Positions 7,806 to 16,451 of a DNA stretch of 64,000 nt are shown piece after piece. The stretch lies in contig NZ_JAPNKA010000001.1 in the NCBI RefSeq assembly GCF_026626635.1, positions 10,524,501-10,588,500 of the forward strand. Direction: 5' to 3'. The position numbers and the translations under genes were made by a program. The notes under the pieces are model-generated. The model did no database searches. It saw nothing but the letters and a program-made list of their open reading frames with translations, and was not told the DNA's origin. Each line of letters starts with the position of its first letter. Positions within the stretch are counted from its first letter, which is position 1. The stretch is from Archangium lansingense. GTDB lineage: Bacteria > Myxococcota > Myxococcia > Myxococcales > Myxococcaceae.

Positions 7806-10292
7806 ATGTCTACCGAGCGTCCCAAGTACGATCCCTCGGCCATCGAGCCCAAGTGGCAGACCCGTTGGGAGCAGGAGAAGACCTTCGAGGCCCGGCGTCA
7901 TCCGGGCCGGCCCAAGGCGTACATCCTCGACATGTTCCCCTACCCGTCCGGCTCGGGGCTCCACGTGGGCCACCCGGAGGGCTACACGGCCACGGACATC
8001 GTGGCGCGCTTCCAGCGCATGCGCGGCGTGGACGTGCTCCACCCCATGGGCTGGGACTCGTTCGGCCTTCCCGCCGAGCAGCACGCCATCGAGACGGGCA
8101 CCCACCCGGCGCAGACGACGGCGAAGAACATCGCCACCTTCAAGCGACAGCTCAAGTCGCTGGGCTTCTCGTACGACTGGTCGCGCGAGCTGGCGACGAC
8201 GGACGAGGCCTACGTCCGGTGGACGCAGTGGATCTTCCTCAAGCTCTTCGAGCGCGGGCTGGCCTACCAGGCGGAGCTGCCGGTGAACTGGTGCCCGGTA
8301 CTGGGCACCGTGCTGGCCAACGAGGAGGTCATCGACGGCAAGAGCGAGCGCGGAGGCCACCCGGTGGTGCGCCTGCCGCTGCGGCAGTGGACGCTGCGCA
8401 TCACCGCCTACGCGGACCGGCTGGAGCAGGAGCTCCAGGGACTCGACTGGCCGGAGACGAAGGAGAAGCAGGTCCACTGGATTGGCCGCAGCGAGGGCGC
8501 CGAGGTGGACTTCGCGCTGGAGGGCCGCAGCGAGAAGCTGCGCATCTTCACCACGCGCCCGGACACCCTCTTCGGGGCCACGTACATGGTCATCGCCCCC
8601 GAGCACCCGCTGCTCGAGGCGCTCACCACTCCGGAGCACCGGCAGAAGGTGCTCGCCTACCGCGACTCGGTGGTGAGCAAGAGCGATATGGATCGCACGG
8701 CGCTCACCAAGACGAAGACCGGCGAGTTCACCGGGGCCTACGCGCTGAACCCCATCTCCGGGGCGCGGCTGCCCATCTGGGTGGCGGACTTCGTGCTGGG
8801 CTCCTACGGCACGGGCGCCATCATGAGCGTGCCGGCGCACGACGAGCGCGACTTCGAGTTCGCCCGGGCCTTCGGGCTGCCGGTGGTGGAGGTTGTCTCG
8901 CCGGACGGCCAGCTCCACGACACCGCCGCCTGGACCGAGGCCTTCACGGCGGAGGGCGTGGCGGTGCGCTCGGGGTTCCTCGATGGCCAGCGCACGCCCG
9001 AGGCGAAGGCGACGATGATCTCCCACCTGGAGCAGAAGGGGCTGGGGACGCGCCGCGTGCAGTACCGCCTGCGCGACTGGGTCTTCTCCCGCCAGCGCTA
9101 CTGGGGCGAGCCCATCCCCGTCTACTTCCCCGTGGACCTGCCGCCCGGCTCCACGGACCCGCGCAAGCATCCGCACACGGTGCGCTACAGCGAGCCCATC
9201 GCAGTGGCCGAGAGCGAGCTGCCCGTGCGCCTGCCCGAGCTGGAGGATTTCAAGCCCTCGGACGACCCCGCGGGCCCGCTGTCACGCGCGCTCGACTGGC
9301 GCTTCTTCCAGAAGGACGGCAAGTGGTACGCGCGCGAGACGAACACCATGCCCCAGTGGGCGGGCTCGTGCTGGTACTACCTGCGCTTCATCGACCCGCA
9401 CAACACGCAGGCCGCCTTCTCCAAGGAGGCCTATGACGCGTGGATGCCGGTGGACCTGTACGTCGGCGGCTCCGAGCACGCCGTGCTGCACCTGCTGTAC
9501 GCGCGCTTCTGGCACAAGGTGCTCTTCGACTGCGGCGTCGTCTCGCACCCCGAGCCGTTCGGCAAGCTCGTCCACCAGGGCATGATTCTCGGGGAGAACA
9601 ACGAGAAGATGTCCAAGTCGCGCGGCAACGTCGTCAACCCGGACGACGTCGTCCAGAAGCACGGCGCGGACTCGCTGCGCGTGTACGAGATGTTCATGGG
9701 CCCGCTCGAGGCGGTGAAGCCCTGGCAGACCCAGGGCGTCACTGGCGTTCGGCGCTTCCTGGATCGCGCCTGGAACACGCTGGCCTTCGTGCGCGAGGAG
9801 CCAGGGGCCGCGGAGGCCACGCTCGACGAGGAGACGCTGCGCCTGCTGCACAAGACGGTGAAGAAGGTGGGCGAGGACATCGAGGCGCTGCGGCTCAACA
9901 CCTCGGTGAGCGCGCTGATGATCCTCTCCAACCGGCTGGCCGATATTCCCCGCGTGCCGCTCGAGACGGCGAAGACGTTCGCGCTCCTGCTGTCGCCCTT
10001 CGCGCCGCACCTGGCCGAGGAGCTGTGGGAGCGGCTGGGCGGGACGAAGAGCCTGGCCTACGAGCCGTGGCCCACCTACGACCCGGCCCTCACCGTGGAC
10101 GACGTCGTCGAGATGGGTGTGCAGGTGAACGGCAAGCTGCGCAGCAAGGTGAAGCTGCGCCGCGACGCCACCGAGGCGGACGTACGCGCCGCCATCGCCA
10201 ACGACCCGAACGTGCTGGCCCATACCCAGGGCAAGACGGAGAAGAAGTTCGTCTACGTGCCCGGCCGCATCATCAACCTGGTGGTGGGCTGA
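7806..10292 (+). CDS. leuS: Leucyl-tRNA synthetase
   Basis: 828 residues from ATG at 7806; the frame opens at 7788, but MSTERPKYDP is the usual N-terminus. The class I signatures are present: HVGH at 53-56 in the FPYPSGSGLHVGHPEGY block, and KMSKS at 601-605. The editing (CP1) domain block TTRPDTLFGATYMVIAPEHP is intact, and the C-terminal anticodon-binding and tail regions reach the normal end (VYVPGRIINLVVG). It charges tRNA-Leu with leucine. The last 536 bp and the following 99 bp are repeated almost exactly at 12161-12795; this copy is the complete functional one. Confidence 0.97.
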   Translation: MSTERPKYDPSAIEPKWQTRWEQEKTFEARRHPGRPKAYILDMFPYPSGSGLHVGHPEGYTATDIVARFQRMRGVDVLHPMGWDSFGLPAEQHAIETGTHPAQTTAKNIATFKRQLKSLGFSYDWSRELATTDEAYVRWTQWIFLKLFERGLAYQAELPVNWCPVLGTVLANEEVIDGKSERGGHPVVRLPLRQWTLRITAYADRLEQELQGLDWPETKEKQVHWIGRSEGAEVDFALEGRSEKLRIFTTRPDTLFGATYMVIAPEHPLLEALTTPEHRQKVLAYRDSVVSKSDMDRTALTKTKTGEFTGAYALNPISGARLPIWVADFVLGSYGTGAIMSVPAHDERDFEFARAFGLPVVEVVSPDGQLHDTAAWTEAFTAEGVAVRSGFLDGQRTPEAKATMISHLEQKGLGTRRVQYRLRDWVFSRQRYWGEPIPVYFPVDLPPGSTDPRKHPHTVRYSEPIAVAESELPVRLPELEDFKPSDDPAGPLSRALDWRFFQKDGKWYARETNTMPQWAGSCWYYLRFIDPHNTQAAFSKEAYDAWMPVDLYVGGSEHAVLHLLYARFWHKVLFDCGVVSHPEPFGKLVHQGMILGENNEKMSKSRGNVVNPDDVVQKHGADSLRVYEMFMGPLEAVKPWQTQGVTGVRRFLDRAWNTLAFVREEPGAAEATLDEETLRLLHKTVKKVGEDIEALRLNTSVSALMILSNRLADIPRVPLETAKTFALLLSPFAPHLAEELWERLGGTKSLAYEPWPTYDPALTVDDVVEMGVQVNGKLRSKVKLRRDATEADVRAAIANDPNVLAHTQGKTEKKFVYVPGRIINLVVG

Positions 10293-10391
10293 ACACGGGC
10301 TGGGGTGGGGGCGGCCTCAACCCCCCACTCCACCGCCTGCGCCACGGCCCCGGCGGGGCCGCCAGCGAGTGACACCCGTCAGCGCGAGCAG
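9757..10391. repeat. 635-bp direct repeat, copy A (leuS 3' end plus intergenic)
   Basis: Bases 9757-10391 match 12161-12795 base for base at a constant offset of 2404, with five substitutions found by eye (three near 9927-9950, two near 10190-10200). The unit contains the last 178 codons of leuS, the short intergenic space, and the final 24 codons plus stop of the convergent subtilase gene. The flanks differ sharply at both ends. Copy A lies inside the intact leuS. Confidence 0.95.
10317..10391 (-). pseudogene. 3' fragment of the subtilase gene, left by the duplication
   Basis: Reading leftward from 10391, the copied segment encodes the last 24 residues of the subtilase at 12721-16365 (LLALTGVTRWRPRRG plus a Gly-rich end) and its TGA at 10317-10319. 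Upstream of 10391 the sequence is unrelated and belongs to the fhs leader. It is therefore a stub with no start, not a gene. Confidence 0.85.
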
Positions 10392-10465
10392 CCTCCTCAG
10401 AGGTGTCAGACGACTCGTTCTCGTGAGCGTTGACCGGGGACGCCCGGGCACCGAGAGTCCGCGGC

Positions 10466-12118
10466 ATGAAACTGCGTCCCATCGCCGAAGTCGGTGCCGA
10501 GCTGGGCCTCTCTCCAGAGGATGTGCTGCCGTGGGGGCGCGATCGCGCCAAGGTGTCTCTGGAGGCACTCGACCGCCGCTCGCACCAGGGACGGCTGGTG
10601 CTCGTGTCCGCCATCAACCCCACGCCGCCGGGCGAGGGCAAGACGACGATGTCCGTGGCGTTGGCCATGGGCCTGCGGCGGCGGGGCCGACGCGCGGTGG
10701 CGGCGCTGCGCGAGCCGTCGCTCGGACCTGTCTTCGGCGTGAAGGGGGGCGGCACGGGTGGTGGCGAGGCCAGCCTGGAGCCCGCGGCTGACATCAACCT
10801 GCACTTCACAGGAGACCTGCACGCCATCACCAGCGCGCACAACCTGCTGGCGGCCCTGGTGGACAACACCGTCTATTACGGCCACCCGGTGGCGCTGGAG
10901 TCCACGCGCGTGCGCTGGCGGCGCGCGTTGGACATGAACGACCGGTTCCTGCGCAACGTCATCGTCGGGCTGGGCGGCAGGGCGCACGGCGTGCCGCGCG
11001 AGACGGCGTTCGACATCACCGCCGCCAGCGAGGTCATGGCCATCCTCGCGCTGGCCGGGAACCTCCAGGACCTGGAGGCACGGCTGAGCCGCATCGTGGT
11101 GGGACAGGCACCGGATGGCTCGGCGGTGCGGGCGAAGGACGTGGAGGCGGCGGCGGCCATGGTGGCGCTGCTGAAGGACGCGCTGATGCCCAACCTGGCG
11201 CAGACGCGCGAGGGGGGACCGGCACTGGTGCACGCGGGGCCCTTCGGCAACATCGCGCACGGGTGCAGCTCGGTGGTGGGCACGCGGCTGGCGCTGACCT
11301 ACGCGGACGAGGTGGTGACGGAGGCGGGTTTCGGCTTCGACCTGGGCGCGGAGAAGTTCCTCGACATCAAGTGCCGGAGTGCCGGGCTGTGGCCGCGGGG
11401 GGTGATGGTGGTGGTGACGCTGCGCGCACTCAAGTACCACGGGGGCGCGGCGCTGGCGAAGGTGGCCGAGCCGGACCGCGAAGCGCTGGCGCGGGGCTTC
11501 GACCATCTGGAGAAGCACCTGGAGTCGGTGGCGGCATTTGGCCTGCCGGCCGTGCTGTGTGTGAATCGATTCCCACAAGACTCGGAGCCGGAGCTGGACG
11601 AGCTGCGGGCGTTCGCGAAGGCGCGAGGGGTGGGAATCGCGGTATGTGACAGCTTCTCGCGCGGTGGCGAGGGCGCGCTGGAACTCGCGGACGCGGTGCT
11701 GGCGATGCTCGACGCCACGGACGAGGCGCCGCCGAAGCCGCGATTCCTCTACACGCTGGAGCAGCCGCCCGAGGAGAAGATTCGCGCCATCGCGCGCACG
11801 GTGTACGGCGCGGATGACGTGGCATTCACACCGGGGGCGGTGAAGGACCTGGAGGCGGTGCGCGCGCTGGGCGGGGCGGGGCTGCCGGTGTGCATGGCGA
11901 AGACGCACCTGTCGCTGTCGGACGACCCGGCGAAGCAGGGCCGGCCCCGAGGCTTCACCCTGACGGTGCGCGAGGTGCGGCTGTCGGCGGGCGCAGGTTT
12001 CCTGGTGGCGCTCACGGGGGAGCTCCTCACCATGCCCGGCCTCCCCCGAGAGCCGTCCGCGCGCCGCATCGTCGTCCACGGCGATGGCCGGATTACCGGG
12101 CTGATGCAGGGAGAGTAG
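10466..12118 (+). CDS. fhs: Formate-tetrahydrofolate ligase
   Basis: 550 residues from ATG at 10466, close to the usual length of about 555. The ATP-binding motif PTPPGEGKTT is at 52-61, and the conserved blocks GPVFGVKGGGTGGG, INLHFTGD and GFGFDLGAEKFLDIKC are all present. The enzyme makes 10-formyl-THF from formate, THF and ATP, feeding one-carbon metabolism (purines, formyl-Met). It is the only gene between the two 635-bp direct repeats. Base composition matches the neighbours, so a foreign origin is not obvious. The frame opens at 10430, but ATG at 10466 begins the conserved MKLRPIAEV region. Confidence 0.95.
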   Translation: MKLRPIAEVGAELGLSPEDVLPWGRDRAKVSLEALDRRSHQGRLVLVSAINPTPPGEGKTTMSVALAMGLRRRGRRAVAALREPSLGPVFGVKGGGTGGGEASLEPAADINLHFTGDLHAITSAHNLLAALVDNTVYYGHPVALESTRVRWRRALDMNDRFLRNVIVGLGGRAHGVPRETAFDITAASEVMAILALAGNLQDLEARLSRIVVGQAPDGSAVRAKDVEAAAAMVALLKDALMPNLAQTREGGPALVHAGPFGNIAHGCSSVVGTRLALTYADEVVTEAGFGFDLGAEKFLDIKCRSAGLWPRGVMVVVTLRALKYHGGAALAKVAEPDREALARGFDHLEKHLESVAAFGLPAVLCVNRFPQDSEPELDELRAFAKARGVGIAVCDSFSRGGEGALELADAVLAMLDATDEAPPKPRFLYTLEQPPEEKIRAIARTVYGADDVAFTPGAVKDLEAVRALGGAGLPVCMAKTHLSLSDDPAKQGRPRGFTLTVREVRLSAGAGFLVALTGELLTMPGLPREPSARRIVVHGDGRITGLMQGE

Positions 12119-12139
12119 GACGCCGGCAGAGTGGAGAAG

Positions 12140-12154
12140 CTCCCCGCCGGGGAG
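12140..12154 (+). terminator. Hairpin after fhs
   Basis: CTCCCC-GCC-GGGGAG, a six-bp GC stem 22 bases past the fhs stop and just before repeat copy B. There is no T run, so it is a terminator candidate only. Confidence 0.35.
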
Positions 12155-12160
12155 GAGTCC

Positions 12161-12696
12161 TCCTGGATCGCGCCTGGAACACGCTGGCCTTCGTGCGCGA
12201 GGAGCCAGGGGCCGCGGAGGCCACGCTCGACGAGGAGACGCTGCGCCTGCTGCACAAGACGGTGAAGAAGGTGGGCGAGGACATCGAGGCGCTGCGGCTC
12301 AACACCTCGGTGAGCGCGCTGATGATCCTCACCAACCGGCTCGCCGACATTCCCCGCGTGCCGCTCGAGACGGCGAAGACGTTCGCGCTCCTGCTGTCGC
12401 CCTTCGCGCCGCACCTGGCCGAGGAGCTGTGGGAGCGGCTGGGCGGGACGAAGAGCCTGGCCTACGAGCCGTGGCCCACCTACGACCCGGCCCTCACCGT
12501 GGACGACGTCGTCGAGATGGGTGTGCAGGTGAACGGCAAGCTGCGCAGCAAGGTGAAGCTGCGCCGCGACGCCACCGAGGCGGACGTGCGCGCCGCCATC
12601 ACCAACGACCCGAACGTGCTGGCCCATACCCAGGGCAAGACGGAGAAGAAGTTCGTCTACGTGCCCGGCCGCATCATCAACCTGGTGGTGGGCTGA
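12161..12696 (+). pseudogene. leuS 3' fragment (last 178 codons)
   Basis: This encodes the C-terminal region of leucyl-tRNA synthetase from LDRAWNTLAF to the normal stop, with few amino-acid changes against the full copy (for example ILTNRL for ILSNRL and AAITNDP for AAIANDP). It has no start, no catalytic core and no HIGH or KMSKS motif. An apparent open frame running in from 11890 is an accidental fusion with the out-of-frame end of fhs. It cannot make a synthetase. Confidence 0.9.
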
Positions 12697-12795
12697 ACAC
12701 GGGCTGGGGTGGGGGCGGCCTCAACCCCCCACTCCACCGCCTGCGCCACGGCCCCGGCGGGGCCGCCAGCGAGTGACACCCGTCAGCGCGAGCAG
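12161..12795. repeat. 635-bp direct repeat, copy B
   Basis: The second copy of the unit described at 9757-10391. Its right end lies within the intact 3' end of the subtilase gene, and its left end begins abruptly in the middle of leuS sequence. The two copies are over 99% identical by eye, which implies recent duplication or continuing gene conversion. Confidence 0.95.
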
Positions 12796-15700
12796 TAGCA
12801 GGAGATGGGAGGGAGCGGACGCCCCCGGCATCGCACCGCACCCCGCCCTTCCCTCTTCCGGGACGAGGGGCTGACCCTTCCCCGGTTCCTGCTCGCGGAG
12901 CAGGAAGCGGAGGGGCGCCGACCATTCCCCCGCGCCCTCCGTGACCGAAACGGCACGTGCCCTCCAGGCCAGGGGCCTGCCCTGGACGAGCTGCTCGCCG
13001 GAAAGCGTCACGGAGGTCCTCCCGTCCGGCTGCTCCTGGATGCCCAGGAGCGCGTGCACCACCCTGTCCCCCTCCGTGACATCCAGGAACTCGAAGTCAT
13101 AGGTGAACGGCTCCTCCGTGGGATGGGGAACGTTCAGCACGGTGAAGGTCAGGGGCGTGGACCCAGCGAGCGCATCCCCCACGGGCTCCACGAGTTGCGG
13201 CACCGTGAGGACGGCCCGGGTGCGCGCATTGACCGAGAACTCCTGGGTGTCCACCCCCCCCAGGCCATCCGAGACCTGGACCTTGATGGTGTGGAAGTTG
13301 TCCTTCTTCCACCCGCATTGCAGGCCGATGGGAGTCCAACGGATCAGCCCCGTGGAGGCGTTGATCGTCATGCCCAAGGGAGGCTGGAGCAACGAGAAGG
13401 ACAGCGTGTCCCCGTCGGGGTCCGACGCGACGAGCTGATACGTGTACAGAGCGCCACACCAGGCCGTCTGGTTGGGGGGACTCGAGTCGATCGTGGGCGG
13501 CCTGTTGGCCATGGCCCCCACCACCACCTGCACCTCCGCTTCGGTGTGACTGTCCCTGTCGAGGACCCGAACCCTGGCCGTGAAGGTGCCGCTCCCCGGG
13601 TACGTGTGCCGGGCCGTGGAAACCGCCGTCTCCTCGAAGGTCCCATCTCCTTCGAAATCCCACGCATAGCCGACCACCGGCTCGGTCGTGCCATCCGCGG
13701 CCCCCGTCGTGGCACTCACCGAGAAGTCCACCACCAGGGGCACGTTTCCACTCGACGGAGTGGCCGTGAACGAGAGGACCTTCGGGCTGACATCGGCGAC
13801 GGTGAAGGCCGTCCACTGCACCGGCGAGGCCTCGCCGGACTGGCCGGTGACCCGGAGGGCCACCCGGTAGTCCCCCTGGCTCAAGGAGTCACACGCGTGG
13901 CTGACGCTCCCCTGCACCGAGGCGAAGGACTCCTGCTCGGGCACGAAGGCCACCCCGTCGTAGTGGCAGCTCCACTCGATCTTCCAGGGACCATCCTCCC
14001 CGTTGGCCACGCTGAAGGAGGCCTGGACGGAGACGGGACGCCCCTCAGCCGGGGGCCCGTTCGTGACGGCCGGGGCGGTGACCACCGGCACGTTCGGCGA
14101 CGGAACGGTCCTGAACAGCAGGGACGTTCCATCCGTCAGGACGGGCTCCATGTGGCTGAACTGCTGGACGACCGTCGGCAGGAGCTGAATACCCACCGTG
14201 GCGCTCCCCCCGTTGTCGAGCTCCGGGTAGTCCGGGTCGCCGTAGAACACCTGGGCGTAGTTGAACGCGATGTCCGAGCTGTTCTCGAAGAACACCACCT
14301 GGAACTTGAGGGGTTGGACCGGGAAGATGGGAGCAATGGCCACGTCACGCCACTCGATGACGAACTTCCGGTTCGGCTCAGTGCCCAGCGTCTCGTAATA
14401 CAGGCCCGAGGGCTCCACGCCCGGCACCTCCAGGTTCTGCCAGAGGGGAAGGATCGCCGTCTGGAAGAAGGTGGAGGGCAGCGGCGAGTTGGCCGAGGCG
14501 GACGGGACCGGAGCGAAGGCGATGTAGCCATTGCTGTTCACGTAGAGCGTGGAGAACCCGGAGGACACATCGGCGAAGCGGATGGGGAACGGCACGGGGA
14601 TGACGCTGGTCGTCTCGTCGCTGGCGCCGTCGACGCGGATGTTCGCCCCGGTCATCGCCTCGTAGGTGAACGGCCGGGTCTCCGCGGGGACGTAAGGGTT
14701 GAGCACATCCACGGTGAGCACCTCGCCTCCCGGGAAGGTGAGCGTATAGGTGCCCGGCCGGGCCGGGGCGAAGTGTCCCGAGTAGACCCCGTCACCGGCC
14801 GCCAGATCTCCTCCCTGCCCATCATCGGAGAGGGAGACGAGCGACTCCGCATGGCCCGCGACGCTCACGGAGACCGCCCCCGCGGGCTCGGCGCAGCGGA
14901 TGTTCAGCACGGAGATGGGGAGCGGAAACCCGACGACGGTGGCCACGCGGCCGGAGGTCGCCAGGGGGCTCAGCCGCTGGGTGACGATCTGGTTCTCGCA
15001 ATTGAGCGCGCCACTGCCGTCGGGGCCCCAGGCGCGCAGCCGCCGGCCGGTCATGGTGACGCCCGACAGGCCCGGCACCGGCCGCGCCCCGGCCATCAGC
15101 AGGTTCTTGATGGCCCTCCAGTCCCGCGTGGGCTCCTGGGCCGCGAGCAGACCGGCGACCCCCACGACGTGCGGGGAGGCCATCGAGGTGCCGTTGAAGC
15201 TGCGGTAGGCATTGCCCGGCACCGTGCTGACGATGTCCACGCCCGGAGCCGCCAGGTGCACGGTGTGCGGGCCATAGCTCGACAGGTTCCACCGGGCATC
15301 CTTCCGGTCCGTGGCCGCGACCACGAGCATGTTCGGCAGCTGGTACTTGGCGGGCCAGCTCTCGGCGCTGTCGATGTTGGCGTTCACGTTGCCAGCGGCC
15401 GCCACGAACAACATGCCCGCCTCCTGGTGCTTCAGGATGGCCGAGCGCATCAGCTCCGAGTTGCAGGTGCGCAACCGGCAGCTCCAGGAGTTGTTGGTCG
15501 CGACGATGTTGACCGGGTTCTGCGCGCGCTGCTTCAGGCGCAGCAGGTAGTCCATGCACTTGAGCGCGTTCGCCTCCGTCCCGTTGCCCGACTTGTCGAG
15601 GAACTTGCAGGCGACGATCTTCGCCTTCCAGTTGACGCCGGAGATGCCCGCCTCGTTGTTGCCGACCGCGCCGAGGATGCCCGCCACGTGCGTCCCGTGG

Positions 15701-16365
15701 TTGCCGTCATCCATGGGATCGCCCGTGCCCGTGATGGCGTTGATGCCGTGCACGTCGTCCACGTAGCCGTTGTTGTCATCATCGAGACCGTTGCCCGCGA
15801 TCTCCCCGGGGTTGACCCACACATTGGCGGCCAGGTCCGGATGGGTGTAGTCCAGGCCGCTGTCGATGACCGCCAGGACGACCTCCTCGCTGCCGGTCGT
15901 GAGACTCCAGGCCTGGGTGGCGCCAATGTCCGCCCCCGCCACGCCCCCATCCTGTCCCGTGTTCTTCAGGCCCCACAGGCTCCCGAAGAGCGGATCGTCC
16001 GGCACCACCGGCGCCACGTTGTCGCTGGAGTAGACGGCGTTGTACCCGGCCTGCAGCACGCGCGGGTCCTTCCGGTAGGCGGCGAGCGCCTGCTCCAGGT
16101 CCGCCCCCTCCGGCAGTCGGATGACCTGCAGGCCCGGTATGGACTCGTAGGAATGAACGACCTCCGCGCCCCAGACGGAATGGAGCGCGGACTGAGCGCT
16201 CGTGAGGGCCGGCTCCCGGAAACGCACCAGCAGCTCCCCTTCCACATACCCCTTCTCCCCGGCTGCCTCCGGCCTCTCACACCCCTGCAACACGAGCAAC
16301 AGTACGGTCAGGCCCACGAGGCCCGCCGCTGGCCCCACCTGCCCCTTGCGAACGCTGTCCAACAT
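12721..16365 (-). CDS. Exported subtilisin-like protease (S8) with PKD/Ig-like domains and a MYXO-CTERM-like tail
   Basis: 1214 residues from ATG at 16365. The N-terminus is a hydrophobic signal ending in LVLQGC, a plausible lipobox. After a propeptide-like region, the S8 catalytic triad is clear: Asp168 in VIDSGLDYTHPD, His223 in GNHGTHVAG and Ser394 in NGTSMASPH. Downstream are several beta-sandwich regions, including a PKD repeat (GYAWDFEGDGTFEETAV...HTYPGSGTFTARV) and a cadherin/He_PIG-like repeat (LVASDPDGDTLSFSLLQPPLGM). The C-terminus has a GCGA cysteine, a hydrophobic stretch (LLLLLALTGV) and an Arg cluster (TRWRPRRGRG), the tripartite plan of MYXO-CTERM sorting signals. It is probably a surface-anchored protease. 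Confidence 0.88.
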   Translation of the reverse strand: MLDSVRKGQVGPAAGLVGLTVLLLVLQGCERPEAAGEKGYVEGELLVRFREPALTSAQSALHSVWGAEVVHSYESIPGLQVIRLPEGADLEQALAAYRKDPRVLQAGYNAVYSSDNVAPVVPDDPLFGSLWGLKNTGQDGGVAGADIGATQAWSLTTGSEEVVLAVIDSGLDYTHPDLAANVWVNPGEIAGNGLDDDNNGYVDDVHGINAITGTGDPMDDGNHGTHVAGILGAVGNNEAGISGVNWKAKIVACKFLDKSGNGTEANALKCMDYLLRLKQRAQNPVNIVATNNSWSCRLRTCNSELMRSAILKHQEAGMLFVAAAGNVNANIDSAESWPAKYQLPNMLVVAATDRKDARWNLSSYGPHTVHLAAPGVDIVSTVPGNAYRSFNGTSMASPHVVGVAGLLAAQEPTRDWRAIKNLLMAGARPVPGLSGVTMTGRRLRAWGPDGSGALNCENQIVTQRLSPLATSGRVATVVGFPLPISVLNIRCAEPAGAVSVSVAGHAESLVSLSDDGQGGDLAAGDGVYSGHFAPARPGTYTLTFPGGEVLTVDVLNPYVPAETRPFTYEAMTGANIRVDGASDETTSVIPVPFPIRFADVSSGFSTLYVNSNGYIAFAPVPSASANSPLPSTFFQTAILPLWQNLEVPGVEPSGLYYETLGTEPNRKFVIEWRDVAIAPIFPVQPLKFQVVFFENSSDIAFNYAQVFYGDPDYPELDNGGSATVGIQLLPTVVQQFSHMEPVLTDGTSLLFRTVPSPNVPVVTAPAVTNGPPAEGRPVSVQASFSVANGEDGPWKIEWSCHYDGVAFVPEQESFASVQGSVSHACDSLSQGDYRVALRVTGQSGEASPVQWTAFTVADVSPKVLSFTATPSSGNVPLVVDFSVSATTGAADGTTEPVVGYAWDFEGDGTFEETAVSTARHTYPGSGTFTARVRVLDRDSHTEAEVQVVVGAMANRPPTIDSSPPNQTAWCGALYTYQLVASDPDGDTLSFSLLQPPLGMTINASTGLIRWTPIGLQCGWKKDNFHTIKVQVSDGLGGVDTQEFSVNARTRAVLTVPQLVEPVGDALAGSTPLTFTVLNVPHPTEEPFTYDFEFLDVTEGDRVVHALLGIQEQPDGRTSVTLSGEQLVQGRPLAWRARAVSVTEGAGEWSAPLRFLLREQEPGKGQPLVPEEGRAGCGAMPGASAPSHLLLLLALTGVTRWRPRRGRGAGGGVGG

Positions 16366-16405
16366 GACGGTGTTCCTTCTCCTCGACGACGTTCCGTGGT
16401 GAGAG

Positions 16406-16434
16406 CCCGGCCACCCCTGAAGCGGATGGCCGGG
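16406..16434 (-). terminator. Hairpin between the CxxCH lipoprotein gene and the subtilase gene
   Basis: CCCGGCCA (16406-16413) pairs perfectly with TGGCCGGG (16427-16434) across a 13-base loop. It lies 18 bases past the lipoprotein stop and before the subtilase start, both on the minus strand, so it may end transcription of the upstream gene. No T run follows. Confidence 0.4.
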
Positions 16435-16451
16435 ACTGGCACTGCTCCGCG

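Noticed and set aside
11890..12696. Open frame joining fhs DNA to leuS sequence as a possible new gene
   Set aside because: Its first part is out-of-frame fhs and its second part is the duplicated leuS end; there is no credible start.
9757..12795. Insertion sequence carrying fhs
   Set aside because: No transposase, terminal inverted repeats or target-site duplication are seen; the flanking repeats are pieces of host genes.
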